NCBI GenBank assembly: GCA_902495155.1 | Contig: CABUWD010000093.1 | Span: forward strand, 1 to 7,973 | DNA: 7,973 nt | From: an uncultured Collinsella sp. | GTDB taxonomy: Bacteria > Actinomycetota > Coriobacteriia > Coriobacteriales > Coriobacteriaceae | Reading direction: 5' to 3' | Notes under the pieces: model-generated | Told to the model about the DNA's origin: nothing | Databases searched by the model: none | Seen by the model: the letters and a program-made list of their open reading frames with translations, nothing else | Made by a program: the position numbers and the translations under genes | Shown: positions 1-5,751 of the stretch, piece by piece | How the letters are laid out: the number at the start of each line of letters is the position of its first letter | Position numbering within the stretch: position 1 is the stretch's first letter

Positions 1-374
1 CCGCTGTCGCGGGCGCGCCCGAGGCCCCCCTCGACCGAACCACCCTGGCGCGAGCCGCCGCGAACCTCGTGGCCAACGCCGCCGAGCACGCGCGCTCGCG
101 CGTGGCGGTCTCCTGCGACGTCGCTGGCGGACACCTCGTCATCGAGGTGGCCGACGACGGACCGGGCTTCTCTCCCGCCGCCCTCGAACGCGGCTGCGAG
201 CGCCTCTTCACAGACGACTCCTCCCGCTCCTCGCGCGACGGAGGCCGCCATTACGGGCTCGGCCTCCACGTCGCCTCCGAGGCCGCGAGCGCCCACGGGG
301 GCTCCGTCTTGCTCGCCAACAGCCCCTCGGGCGGCGCGGTGGCCACCATCGCGGTCCCCCTGTGCGGGATCTGA
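1..374 (+). CDS. Sensor histidine kinase, C-terminal fragment
   Basis: This is the 3' end of a sensor histidine kinase; the reading frame is open from the left edge of the window (codons begin at base 3) and stops with TGA at 372-374. Only the HATPase_c (GHKL) ATP-binding domain is visible. Its motifs occur in the right order: an N-box (NLVANAAEHA, from about base 63), a G1 box (DDGPGF), an F-box-like ERLFTDD, and a G2 box (GLGLHVASEAASAHGG), then a short terminal strand. The domain binds ATP and phosphorylates a histidine in the missing upstream part, which then passes the phosphate to a response regulator. The sensor domain and any partner regulator lie outside the window, so the signal is unknown. 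The fragment is clearly more GC-rich than the genes to its right. It converges on the minus-strand operon and is followed by its own terminator. The histidine kinase call is secure; the subfamily cannot be told. Confidence 0.88.
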   Translation, partial: AVAGAPEAPLDRTTLARAAANLVANAAEHARSRVAVSCDVAGGHLVIEVADDGPGFSPAALERGCERLFTDDSSRSSRDGGRHYGLGLHVASEAASAHGGSVLLANSPSGGAVATIAVPLCGI

Positions 375-484
375 CGACTTCCTCGATGTCTACCTCGACT
401 GCGATATGTCGCTCGCCGAGGCCGCGACGAGATGGTGTTGCGTCTGCCCCGTTTGGTGCTTCTAGCTCAAATTTGATCTGATGC

Positions 485-518
485 AAGGCCCGTGCAATCC
501 TGCATGGGCCTTTCTTTT
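485..518 (+). terminator. Intrinsic terminator after the histidine kinase
   Basis: The arms at 485-496 and 501-512 form a 12-bp stem (one G-U pair, 492 with 505) around a 4-nt loop. The T-rich run TTTCTTTT (511-518) overlaps the end of the stem and follows it. The T-run lies only on the right side, so it works for plus-strand transcripts, i.e. the histidine kinase, whose stop codon lies 110 nt upstream. Confidence 0.88.
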
Positions 519-938
519 GGCAATTGCTCGACCGATTCGTGGCTTGAAACACAAACTATCGAGTTAAGGAGACATGGGGTCATACGGCGGCTCTCAGAGC
601 GCTTGCCGCACTTCCCCGCCATTACCCCTGCGGCGTCCTCGTGTAGAGCCCCATCTCGCTTGGCGTTCCGTCGCGACAGCCCACTTGTCCACCGATCAAG
701 TGAACTACTGGAATAAATACAGCGACACGCTTGTTCGTTACAGTGGCTATATCGGTGTAAGTCGCCGCGATAAATACAGCCTGTACTCGGCTGTATACCA
801 GCTACGCGTATGTAGATTCATATCGCGTTAATAAATCGGCTCAAGCGCGTGCAAAACGCGCAAGTAGCCGCAAAAGGCGATTATCGCTTAGGTAGATTTT
901 TGGCACCCTGTTGATTAATCAAAATTAAGCAATTGCTT
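519..938. other. Gene-poor convergent intergenic region with repeats
   Basis: This stretch lies between the plus-strand terminator at 485-518 and the minus-strand terminator at 939-973, so neither neighbour needs it as a promoter. I recognise no gene. The only sizeable plus-strand reading frame is 574-831 (85 codons). An AAGGAG sits at 566-571, but only 2 nt before the ATG, which is too close for a normal ribosome binding site, and the peptide matches no family I know. Visible structures are: an 11-bp direct repeat ATAAATACAGC at 713-723 and 770-780; an inverted repeat at 774-796; a GCGCGT/ACGCGC hairpin at 845-861 with no T-run; and the two palindromes listed separately. Base composition is near 50% G/C or lower, against about 63% in the operon. 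It could be a decayed gene, a small-RNA locus, a regulator-binding region or the relic of an insertion. Confidence 0.55.
774..796. repeat. 8-bp inverted repeat with 7-nt spacer
   Basis: ATACAGCC (774-781) and GGCTGTAT (789-796) are perfect inverted copies separated by 7 nt. The left arm belongs to an 11-bp direct repeat whose other copy is at 713-723, and the pentamer TACAG/CTGTA occurs five times between 718 and 795. A dyad of this size suits a dimeric DNA-binding protein. It could also fold as a short RNA hairpin, but no T-run follows, so a terminator is unlikely. The function is unknown. Confidence 0.5.
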
Positions 939-940
939 AA
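911..940. repeat. Two adjacent perfect palindromes
   Basis: TTGATTAATCAA (911-922, 12 bp) and TTAAGCAATTGCTTAA (925-940, 16 bp) are both perfect palindromes, separated by only AA. They lie just past the tRNA terminator in the direction of tRNA transcription. Read on the minus strand, the second forms a hairpin followed by TTTT (924-921), so it could be a weak backup terminator. Tandem operators are the other reading. The palindromes are directly visible; their roles are inferred. Confidence 0.5.
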
Positions 941-973
941 AACAAAAAAGGTCAGGCACTAGGTGCCTGACCT
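939..973 (-). terminator. Intrinsic terminator after tRNA-Pro / end of operon
   Basis: Arms 949-959 and 963-973 form a perfect 11-bp stem with a 3-nt loop (960-962). On the minus strand it is followed by TTTTTTGTTTT (949 down to 939). It begins 10 nt after the tRNA CCA end. It is the only strong minus-strand terminator seen from the right edge of the window onward, so it probably ends both the tRNA transcript and the upstream gene run. Confidence 0.9.
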
Positions 974-982
974 GCAAACTTC

Positions 983-1059
<77 letters not shown>

Positions 1060-1098
1060 AAGCTTTTGTTTGTTGCTGTGCTCTCGCTCGCAACAGGG

Positions 1099-1131
1099 AG
1101 TATATTAACCCGAAACTTTGCCCTTGTGCAA
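1099..1131 (-). promoter_or_regulatory. Candidate promoter for tRNA-Pro
   Basis: In the 80-nt gap between coaBC and the tRNA, the minus strand carries TTGCAC (1131-1126) as a possible -35. It is followed after 18 nt by TAATAT (1107-1102), which overlaps the better -10 match TATACT (1104-1099). TATACT is 21 nt from TTGCAC, longer than the usual 17. Transcription would start some 30-35 nt before the mature tRNA, and this leader contains a small TGTTGC/GCAACA stem (1071-1076 with 1090-1095). The match is suggestive, not strong; read-through from the operon is the other way to make this tRNA. Confidence 0.4.
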
Positions 1132-1139
1132 GAACTTTT

Positions 1140-2351
1140 TTACAAATTTTGAAGCGAGTCCAAAATTGTATCTGCGAGCTGGGGTTTTGTTAGTACAGGA
1201 AGTTCTTGCGTACCCGCCGTGCTCACGATCCAGGCCTTGTTGGTATCGGTTCCAAAGCCCGAATCGGCGCGCGAGACATCGTTGGCGATAATAGCATCGC
1301 AGCCCTTGCGGGCCAATTTGCGCTCGGCGTACTCGACAACGTTATCGGTCTCGGCCGCAAAGCCGATCACGCATCGCTCGCCCTTCTGGCGCGAGAGCTC
1401 GGCCAAAATATCGACCGTTTCGACCAGTTCGATGCGATCCAAGCGCTCGTTGGCCTTTTTGAGCTTATGGTTGGCAGGGGCTGCGGGGGTGTAGTCAGCG
1501 ACAGCGGCCGCGCAAATGGCCGCATCGGCCGTTTGGAAGGCGCTCAGCGCCGTCTCCAGCATCTCTGCTGCGGTTTGCACGCGCACGCACTCCACGCCGC
1601 GGGGAACATCGAGCGATGTCGGTCCCAACACGAGCGTGACCGCAGCGCCGCGGCGTGCGGCCTCCCCTGCTAGGGCGATGCCCATCTTGCCCGACGACCG
1701 GTTGCCAATAAAGCGCACGGGATCGATCGGCTCGTGCGTGGGGCCGGCGGTGATTACGATGCGCTTGCCCGCAAGGTCCTGGGGCGTGGGATTGAGCACC
1801 TCGCAGACAGCCTCGACGATGTCCTCGGGCTCGCTCATACGTCCCGTGTCCACGTCGCCGCAGGCAAGGTAGCCGCTGCCGGGTCCCACCACATGCACGC
1901 CGCGGTCGCGCAGCGTGGCCATGTTGGCCTGCGTCGCCGGCGCCTTCCACATGCCGTTGTTCATAGCAGGTGCGATCACGATGGGTCGCGGCGTCGCAAG
2001 CAGCGTGGTGGAGATAAGGTCATCGGCGATGCCGTTGGCCATCTTGGCGATGATATTGGCTGTCGCGGGCGCCACGACCACCAGATCGGGCTCCTGCGCC
2101 AGCGAAATGTGGTGGATGGGGTCGGAAGGATCGTCGAATAGGCCCACGGCAACGGGCTCGTTGGTGAGCGCGCGGAAGGTAAGCGGCCCCACGAACTCCG
2201 TGGCATGCTCGCTCATAACGACCTTGACGCGCGCACCGCGCTTTTGCAGCAGGCGCACGATATTGCACGACTTATAGGCGGCGATCCCGCCGGTAATGCC
2301 CAGCAGGATCGTTTTTCCCTCAAGTTGCATTGAATTGTTGGATGCCGCCAT
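1140..2351 (-). CDS. coaBC: Bifunctional CoaBC (phosphopantothenoylcysteine synthetase/decarboxylase)
   Basis: CoaBC carries out two consecutive steps of coenzyme A synthesis in the cytoplasm. The CoaB half joins 4'-phosphopantothenate to cysteine using CTP; the FMN-dependent CoaC half decarboxylates the product to 4'-phosphopantetheine. At 403 aa it has the normal length. The CoaC half (about 1-190) shows the flavoprotein start GITGGIAAYKS (18-28), the catalytic His81 in HHISLA, PAMNNGMW (128-135), and the flap with Cys164 in ACGDVDTGRM. The CoaB half (about 195-400) shows TAGPTHEPID (201-210), GNRSSGKMG (216-224), AAVADYTPA (282-290), the KLKK motif (297-300, expected to hold the catalytic lysine) and IGFAAET (329-335). 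The ATG lies 3 nt after the zinc-ribbon gene's stop, with AAGGA about 10 nt upstream inside that gene; the internal Met8 lacks a ribosome binding site. It is the last protein gene of the operon. Cysteine is also the substrate of the desulfurase four genes earlier in this description's reverse order, i.e. three genes upstream in transcription. Confidence 0.97.
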   Translation of the reverse strand: MAASNNSMQLEGKTILLGITGGIAAYKSCNIVRLLQKRGARVKVVMSEHATEFVGPLTFRALTNEPVAVGLFDDPSDPIHHISLAQEPDLVVVAPATANIIAKMANGIADDLISTTLLATPRPIVIAPAMNNGMWKAPATQANMATLRDRGVHVVGPGSGYLACGDVDTGRMSEPEDIVEAVCEVLNPTPQDLAGKRIVITAGPTHEPIDPVRFIGNRSSGKMGIALAGEAARRGAAVTLVLGPTSLDVPRGVECVRVQTAAEMLETALSAFQTADAAICAAAVADYTPAAPANHKLKKANERLDRIELVETVDILAELSRQKGERCVIGFAAETDNVVEYAERKLARKGCDAIIANDVSRADSGFGTDTNKAWIVSTAGTQELPVLTKPQLADTILDSLQNL

Positions 2352-2354
2352 CGT

Positions 2355-3074
2355 TTAAGCTTCCTTGCTCGGGAGTACCAGGAGGCGGTGGCAGTACGGG
2401 CAGTGCGTAATCTCGCTACCGTCGTGGTTGAGGTCGCTCATGGACGATGCCTGCAGCGCGGTGTGGCAGACCGTGGGGATGTTGCCCTGGATGGTCTCGA
2501 CGGCCAGGCCGCGGAACTGCTTGAGCAGACGCTCGTAGTCGGTGAGCACGTCGGCCGGCAGCGTAGCGGCAAGCGCGGTGCGCTCCTTAGTGGCGGCGTC
2601 AATCTGAGCCTGCAGGTCGGCAGCCTTGGCGCGGGCGGCCTTGGTATCGGCCTTCACGCCCTCCTCGAACTTGGCGATGATTGCCTGTGCGCGGGCCTCG
2701 CGGTCGAGCGCCTCCTTATGGGCGACAACGACATCCTTGCGGGTGTGCTCGATCTTGTCCAGACGCTTTGCCAGGGTGGCAAGCTCATTCTCCAGGTCCT
2801 GAACCTCGCGGTAATCAGATCCGTCGACGTGACGCTTCTTGGCGGCCTCGATGGCGTTGTTGGTCTGAATCTCGGTGGTGTTGAGATCGTCGAGCTCAAT
2901 GTCCAGATCCTTGCGCTGGGCGTAGAGCTTGGTCATCTCGGACTTGAGCTTCACATAGGTCTTGCGCTTGGAAGCGAGCTCCTTGAGCTCCGGCATATTG
3001 GCAAGTTCGCTCTTGTTGCGGGCGAGCTCCAAATCGATCTGTTGCAGCTTGAGTAGCGTAGCGCCGGCGCTCAT
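2355..3074 (-). CDS. Coiled-coil protein with C-terminal zinc ribbon (CdsZ/COG1579 type)
   Basis: A 239-aa protein with a long, charged, heptad-rich helical region (about 5-195), predicted to form an antiparallel coiled coil, followed by a small zinc-ribbon-like tail. This is the architecture of the COG1579 family, a conserved but poorly characterised group thought to bind nucleic acid or proteins through the ribbon. The tail has CPYC (225-228), but the first knuckle shows only Cys203 followed by His204. The position three residues before Cys203, normally Cys in CxxC, is Pro200, so the site looks incomplete. I chose ATG at 3074 because AAGGAG (3087-3082) lies exactly 7 nt upstream and the ATG overlaps the Nif3 gene stop as ATGA. 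An in-frame ATG at 3110 would add 12 residues, overlap Nif3 by 40 nt and has no ribosome binding site. No transmembrane segment or signal peptide is seen. The family call is firm; the function is open. Confidence 0.85.
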   Translation of the reverse strand: MSAGATLLKLQQIDLELARNKSELANMPELKELASKRKTYVKLKSEMTKLYAQRKDLDIELDDLNTTEIQTNNAIEAAKKRHVDGSDYREVQDLENELATLAKRLDKIEHTRKDVVVAHKEALDREARAQAIIAKFEEGVKADTKAARAKAADLQAQIDAATKERTALAATLPADVLTDYERLLKQFRGLAVETIQGNIPTVCHTALQASSMSDLNHDGSEITHCPYCHRLLVLPSKEA

Positions 3075-3880
3075 AAGTTCTCTCCTTTTGTCACAGTCCA
3101 CCATTGGCAAGGGTTCAGTATTTTAATCGCATGACGGGGGTCGACCCCGGCGTCAACTGCAGAGTTCATCAATATATCAACGAACGGCTCCTCGGAGCGG
3201 TCGTGGCCGAGCAAGATCACCGGCAGCCCGCGCAAGACAAGATCCTGGGCCACGTGGTAGCCGGCCTCGCCGGTTACGATGACATCTGCGCCCGCGGCGA
3301 TGGCGAGCTCTCCAAAGTCGCCCAGTGAGCCGCCCAAAATGGCGACGGTGCGGCACGGGCGATCGGTTTCGCCCCATACACGCGGGTCGCTGCCGAAGGC
3401 CGTGGCAGCACGGGTGGCAAGATCGCGCAGCGTGCACGGGTCGTTGAGCGTTGCAAGCGCGCCCAGGCCGGTGGTCTCGGGGTCGTCCACGTGCTCCAGT
3501 GAGCTCACGGGTGCGGCACCCAGCAGCGCGCTCAGGCAGATGCGGGCTTCGTGCGAGCGGTCCAGGTTGGTGTGGAGCGAGATAATGCTCACGCCGCAAC
3601 GCGCTGCCTCGTAGAGCGCCGCGCTGCATTGGGGGCGTGCGGAATCCGACGGACAAAACGCCTCGGGCGCCTTGATGTATATGGGATGATGCGTCAGCAG
3701 CACGTTGGCACCGGCCTCGAGAGCACGGTGCACATTGGCTTCGGTCGCATCGAGTGCGCAGGCAACACCGGTAATCTGCGCGGCAGGGTCGCCGACGGAG
3801 AGTCCTACATGGTCCCAACTCTCGGCATCAGTCTTGGGATAGCGTGCCAGCAGTGCGCGCTCAAGCTCGGCGACGATCAT
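3071..3880 (-). CDS. Nif3-like dinuclear metal-centre protein
   Basis: A 269-aa member of the Nif3/DUF34 family (E. coli YbgI, Bacillus YqfO relatives), which form hexameric rings with a two-metal site. Some members have been linked to GTP cyclohydrolase-like or other hydrolase activity, but the physiological role is not settled. Expected metal ligands are visible: His64 and His65 in THHP, His103 and Asp107 in HTNLD, and His226 with Glu230 in GHDRSE. Other family features are SWDHVGLSVG (21-30, usual form WDNVGL) and VTGEAGYHVAQD (202-213). The length fits the short form without the inserted PII-like domain of YqfO. The ATG overlaps the desulfurase stop as ATGA (3880-3877), and its own stop overlaps the next start as ATGA (3074-3071). 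No strong ribosome binding site precedes it, so translation probably depends on coupling to the desulfurase gene. The family is certain; the exact reaction is not. Confidence 0.92.
   Translation of the reverse strand: MIVAELERALLARYPKTDAESWDHVGLSVGDPAAQITGVACALDATEANVHRALEAGANVLLTHHPIYIKAPEAFCPSDSARPQCSAALYEAARCGVSIISLHTNLDRSHEARICLSALLGAAPVSSLEHVDDPETTGLGALATLNDPCTLRDLATRAATAFGSDPRVWGETDRPCRTVAILGGSLGDFGELAIAAGADVIVTGEAGYHVAQDLVLRGLPVILLGHDRSEEPFVDILMNSAVDAGVDPRHAIKILNPCQWWTVTKGENL
3082..3087 (-). promoter_or_regulatory. Ribosome binding site deciding the zinc-ribbon gene start
   Basis: On the minus strand AAGGAG lies inside the end of the Nif3 gene with a 7-nt spacer to the ATG at 3074, which itself overlaps the Nif3 stop. 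It supports the 239-aa form over the 251-aa form starting at 3110. Confidence 0.75.
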
Positions 3881-5055
3881 GCGGCGCCTACGATCGAGAG
3901 CAGCGTCTGGGCAAACTCGTCCAGATCGGCCGGGCCCACACGGTCATCGAAGGAGATACGCAGTGCACCCAGGGCCTGTTCGCGGCCAATACCCATGGCG
4001 CTGAGAACATGGCTCGGGTCCATGCTGCCGCTCGAGCAGGCGGAACCGGCCGATACCTCAAAGCCGGCGGCGTCGAGCTTGATGATGAGCTCCTCGGAGT
4101 CCATGCCGTCAATGTAAATCGATACCATGCCGGGCAGACGGTCGGCATGCGCATAGTCGCCCATGGTGGCGTGAATGCGCGGATGAGCCGTAAGCGTGGC
4201 GTAGAGCTTGTCGGAAAGGGCTTGCAGCTTCTCGCGTTCCTGAGCCACATGGGGTGCCAGCGTGCGGGCGGCAGCGGCAAAGGCCAGCTGTGTGCGCAGG
4301 TCCTGCGTGCCGGCGCGACGTCCGGCTTCCTGTCCGCCGCCAAAGATGCGGGGACGCAGTGGCGTGCGGGTCTTAACGTAGAGCGCGCCGGAGGCAACGG
4401 GACCGCCAATTTTGTGGGCTGCGACGGACATGGCGTCGACGCCTAGCTCGGTGGCATCGAGCGGAATGTGCAGATAGCCCTGGATGGCGTCGGTGTGGAA
4501 CAGGGCGCCCACGGTATGCGCGGCCGCGGCAAGCTCGCGGATGGGCTGCACCACGCCGGTCTCGTTGTTGGCGACCATGATGCTCACGAGCGCCACGTCG
4601 TCGCCTAGTAGCTCGACAAGCGTGGCAGGCTCAATGTAGCCCATGCGGCAGGGCTGCACCAGGTCGACTCTAAAGCCTGCGGCACGCAGCAGCGGCAGGT
4701 TGTCCAGAATCGAATCGTGCTCGATGGCCGAAACGATTACACGATCGCGCTTGCGATCGCGCTGACGAGCGCCCTCGGCAAGACCGAGCAGCGCCAGCTG
4801 GTTGGCTTCGGTGCCGCCGTTGGTCAGAACAATCTCGGACGGGCGGACGCGTGCGCCAAAGCTATGGGCGATCTCGCGACGGGCAACCTCCAGGCGCGCG
4901 GCGGCCTTGCGGCCGAGCGAGTGCAGCGAGTTGGGGTTGACGCCGGCAAGCTCGCTGTCGTCATATTCGCGCTGCGCAAGGAGCGCCTCGGCGCGCATGG
5001 GCGTCGAGGCGGCGTAGTCAAGATTCACGGGTATGCGGTTTTGACCTGCGGTCAT
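3877..5055 (-). CDS. Cysteine desulfurase, IscS/NifS type
   Basis: A pyridoxal-phosphate enzyme (392 aa) that removes sulfur from L-cysteine to give alanine and a protein-bound persulfide, supplying Fe-S clusters, tRNA thiolation and other cofactors. The fold-type I features are present: LDYAASTP (12-19), GGTEAN (80-85) for the phosphate, His113 in IEHDS to stack on the cofactor, NNETG (163-167), Asp189 and Gln192 around HTDAIQG, the Schiff-base Lys215 in AAHKIGGP, GGGQEAGRRAGT (239-250), and the catalytic Cys340 in GSACSSG. The usual GPKG after the lysine is GGPVASG here. ATG (5055) lies 6 nt after the rpe stop, with AGGAGG (5072-5067) inside the end of rpe, 11 nt upstream. No iscU, iscR or mnmA neighbour is seen; it is coupled instead to a Nif3 gene. 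The enzyme class is certain; whether it serves Fe-S assembly, tRNA modification or both cannot be told, so no symbol is given. Confidence 0.94.
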   Translation of the reverse strand: MTAGQNRIPVNLDYAASTPMRAEALLAQREYDDSELAGVNPNSLHSLGRKAAARLEVARREIAHSFGARVRPSEIVLTNGGTEANQLALLGLAEGARQRDRKRDRVIVSAIEHDSILDNLPLLRAAGFRVDLVQPCRMGYIEPATLVELLGDDVALVSIMVANNETGVVQPIRELAAAAHTVGALFHTDAIQGYLHIPLDATELGVDAMSVAAHKIGGPVASGALYVKTRTPLRPRIFGGGQEAGRRAGTQDLRTQLAFAAAARTLAPHVAQEREKLQALSDKLYATLTAHPRIHATMGDYAHADRLPGMVSIYIDGMDSEELIIKLDAAGFEVSAGSACSSGSMDPSHVLSAMGIGREQALGALRISFDDRVGPADLDEFAQTLLSIVGAA

Positions 5056-5061
5056 AAGGGT

Positions 5062-5733
5062 TTATGCCTCCTGTGCGGCCTCATTGCCCAGCTTCTGCAG
5101 CAGCGCAACCTCGGCGGCGGGATCTTCGGACTTAAATACGGCGGAGCCGGCCACGAGAACGTTGGCACCAGCCTTGACGACCTCGGCAATGTTCTTGGAA
5201 GAAATGCCGCCGTCGACCTCGATCATGGGCGACACGCCGTGGCGCTCGCACATGGCCTTGAGCTCGTGCAGTTTGGCGATAGTGCCCGGGATAAAGCTCT
5301 GGCCGCCAAAGCCGGGGTTCACGCTCATCAGCAGCACCATATCGACGACGTCGATGATGCTCTCAAGTACGCACACGGGGGTGGCGGGGTTGAGCACCAC
5401 GCCGGCCTTGACGCCGCGCTGCTGCAGGTGCGTGAGCGTGCGATGCAGGTGCGTGGAGGCCTCGTAGTGCACGGTGATCATGTCGGCACCGGCATCGGCG
5501 TACCAATCGACGGTCTCGTCGGGGTTCGACACCATGAGGTGCGCATCGACCGGCACGTTGGTGGAGCGCTTGACGGCCTTAAGGATGTCAACGCCAAAGG
5601 TCAGGTTGCCGGTAAAGTGGCCGTCCATAACGTCAAAGTGAACGTAGTCGGCGCCGGCGATCTTGTCGAGCTCTCCCTTGAGGTTGGCCATGTCGGCCGA
5701 AAGGACGGACGGAGCGATTTTGATGGAACCCAT
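5062..5733 (-). CDS. rpe: Ribulose-phosphate 3-epimerase
   Basis: This enzyme interconverts D-ribulose 5-phosphate and D-xylulose 5-phosphate in the non-oxidative pentose phosphate pathway. The 223-aa length matches a single (beta/alpha)8 barrel. Key residues are in place: Ser9 in APSVLSAD, the metal ligands and acids His32 and Asp34 in VHFDVMDGHF (31-40), His65 in DAHLM, the flexible loop MSVNPGFGGQSF (136-147), the second catalytic Asp174 in VDGGI, and the phosphate-binding AGSAVF (195-200). One small departure: after DGHF the family usually reads VPN, whereas here it is TGN. The ATG at 5733 is 18 nt after the gpsA stop, with AAAGG about 9 nt upstream. It sits mid-operon, and its last codons carry the ribosome binding site of the following desulfurase gene. 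Confidence 0.96.
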   Translation of the reverse strand: MGSIKIAPSVLSADMANLKGELDKIAGADYVHFDVMDGHFTGNLTFGVDILKAVKRSTNVPVDAHLMVSNPDETVDWYADAGADMITVHYEASTHLHRTLTHLQQRGVKAGVVLNPATPVCVLESIIDVVDMVLLMSVNPGFGGQSFIPGTIAKLHELKAMCERHGVSPMIEVDGGISSKNIAEVVKAGANVLVAGSAVFKSEDPAAEVALLQKLGNEAAQEA

Positions 5734-5751
5734 GGTAGTAGCCTTTCTACG

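Noticed and set aside
208..552. 114-codon minus-strand open frame opposite the histidine kinase
   Set aside because: It is an Arg/Gly/Pro-rich shadow of the kinase frame and crosses the terminator hairpin; no family features.
845..861. GCGCGT/ACGCGC hairpin as a terminator
   Set aside because: The 6-bp stem is real, but no T-run follows on either strand.
2388..3056. 222-codon plus-strand open frame rich in Leu, Gly and Val
   Set aside because: It is the antisense of the coiled-coil gene; the regular pattern mirrors the Lys/Glu/Ala heptads of the real protein.
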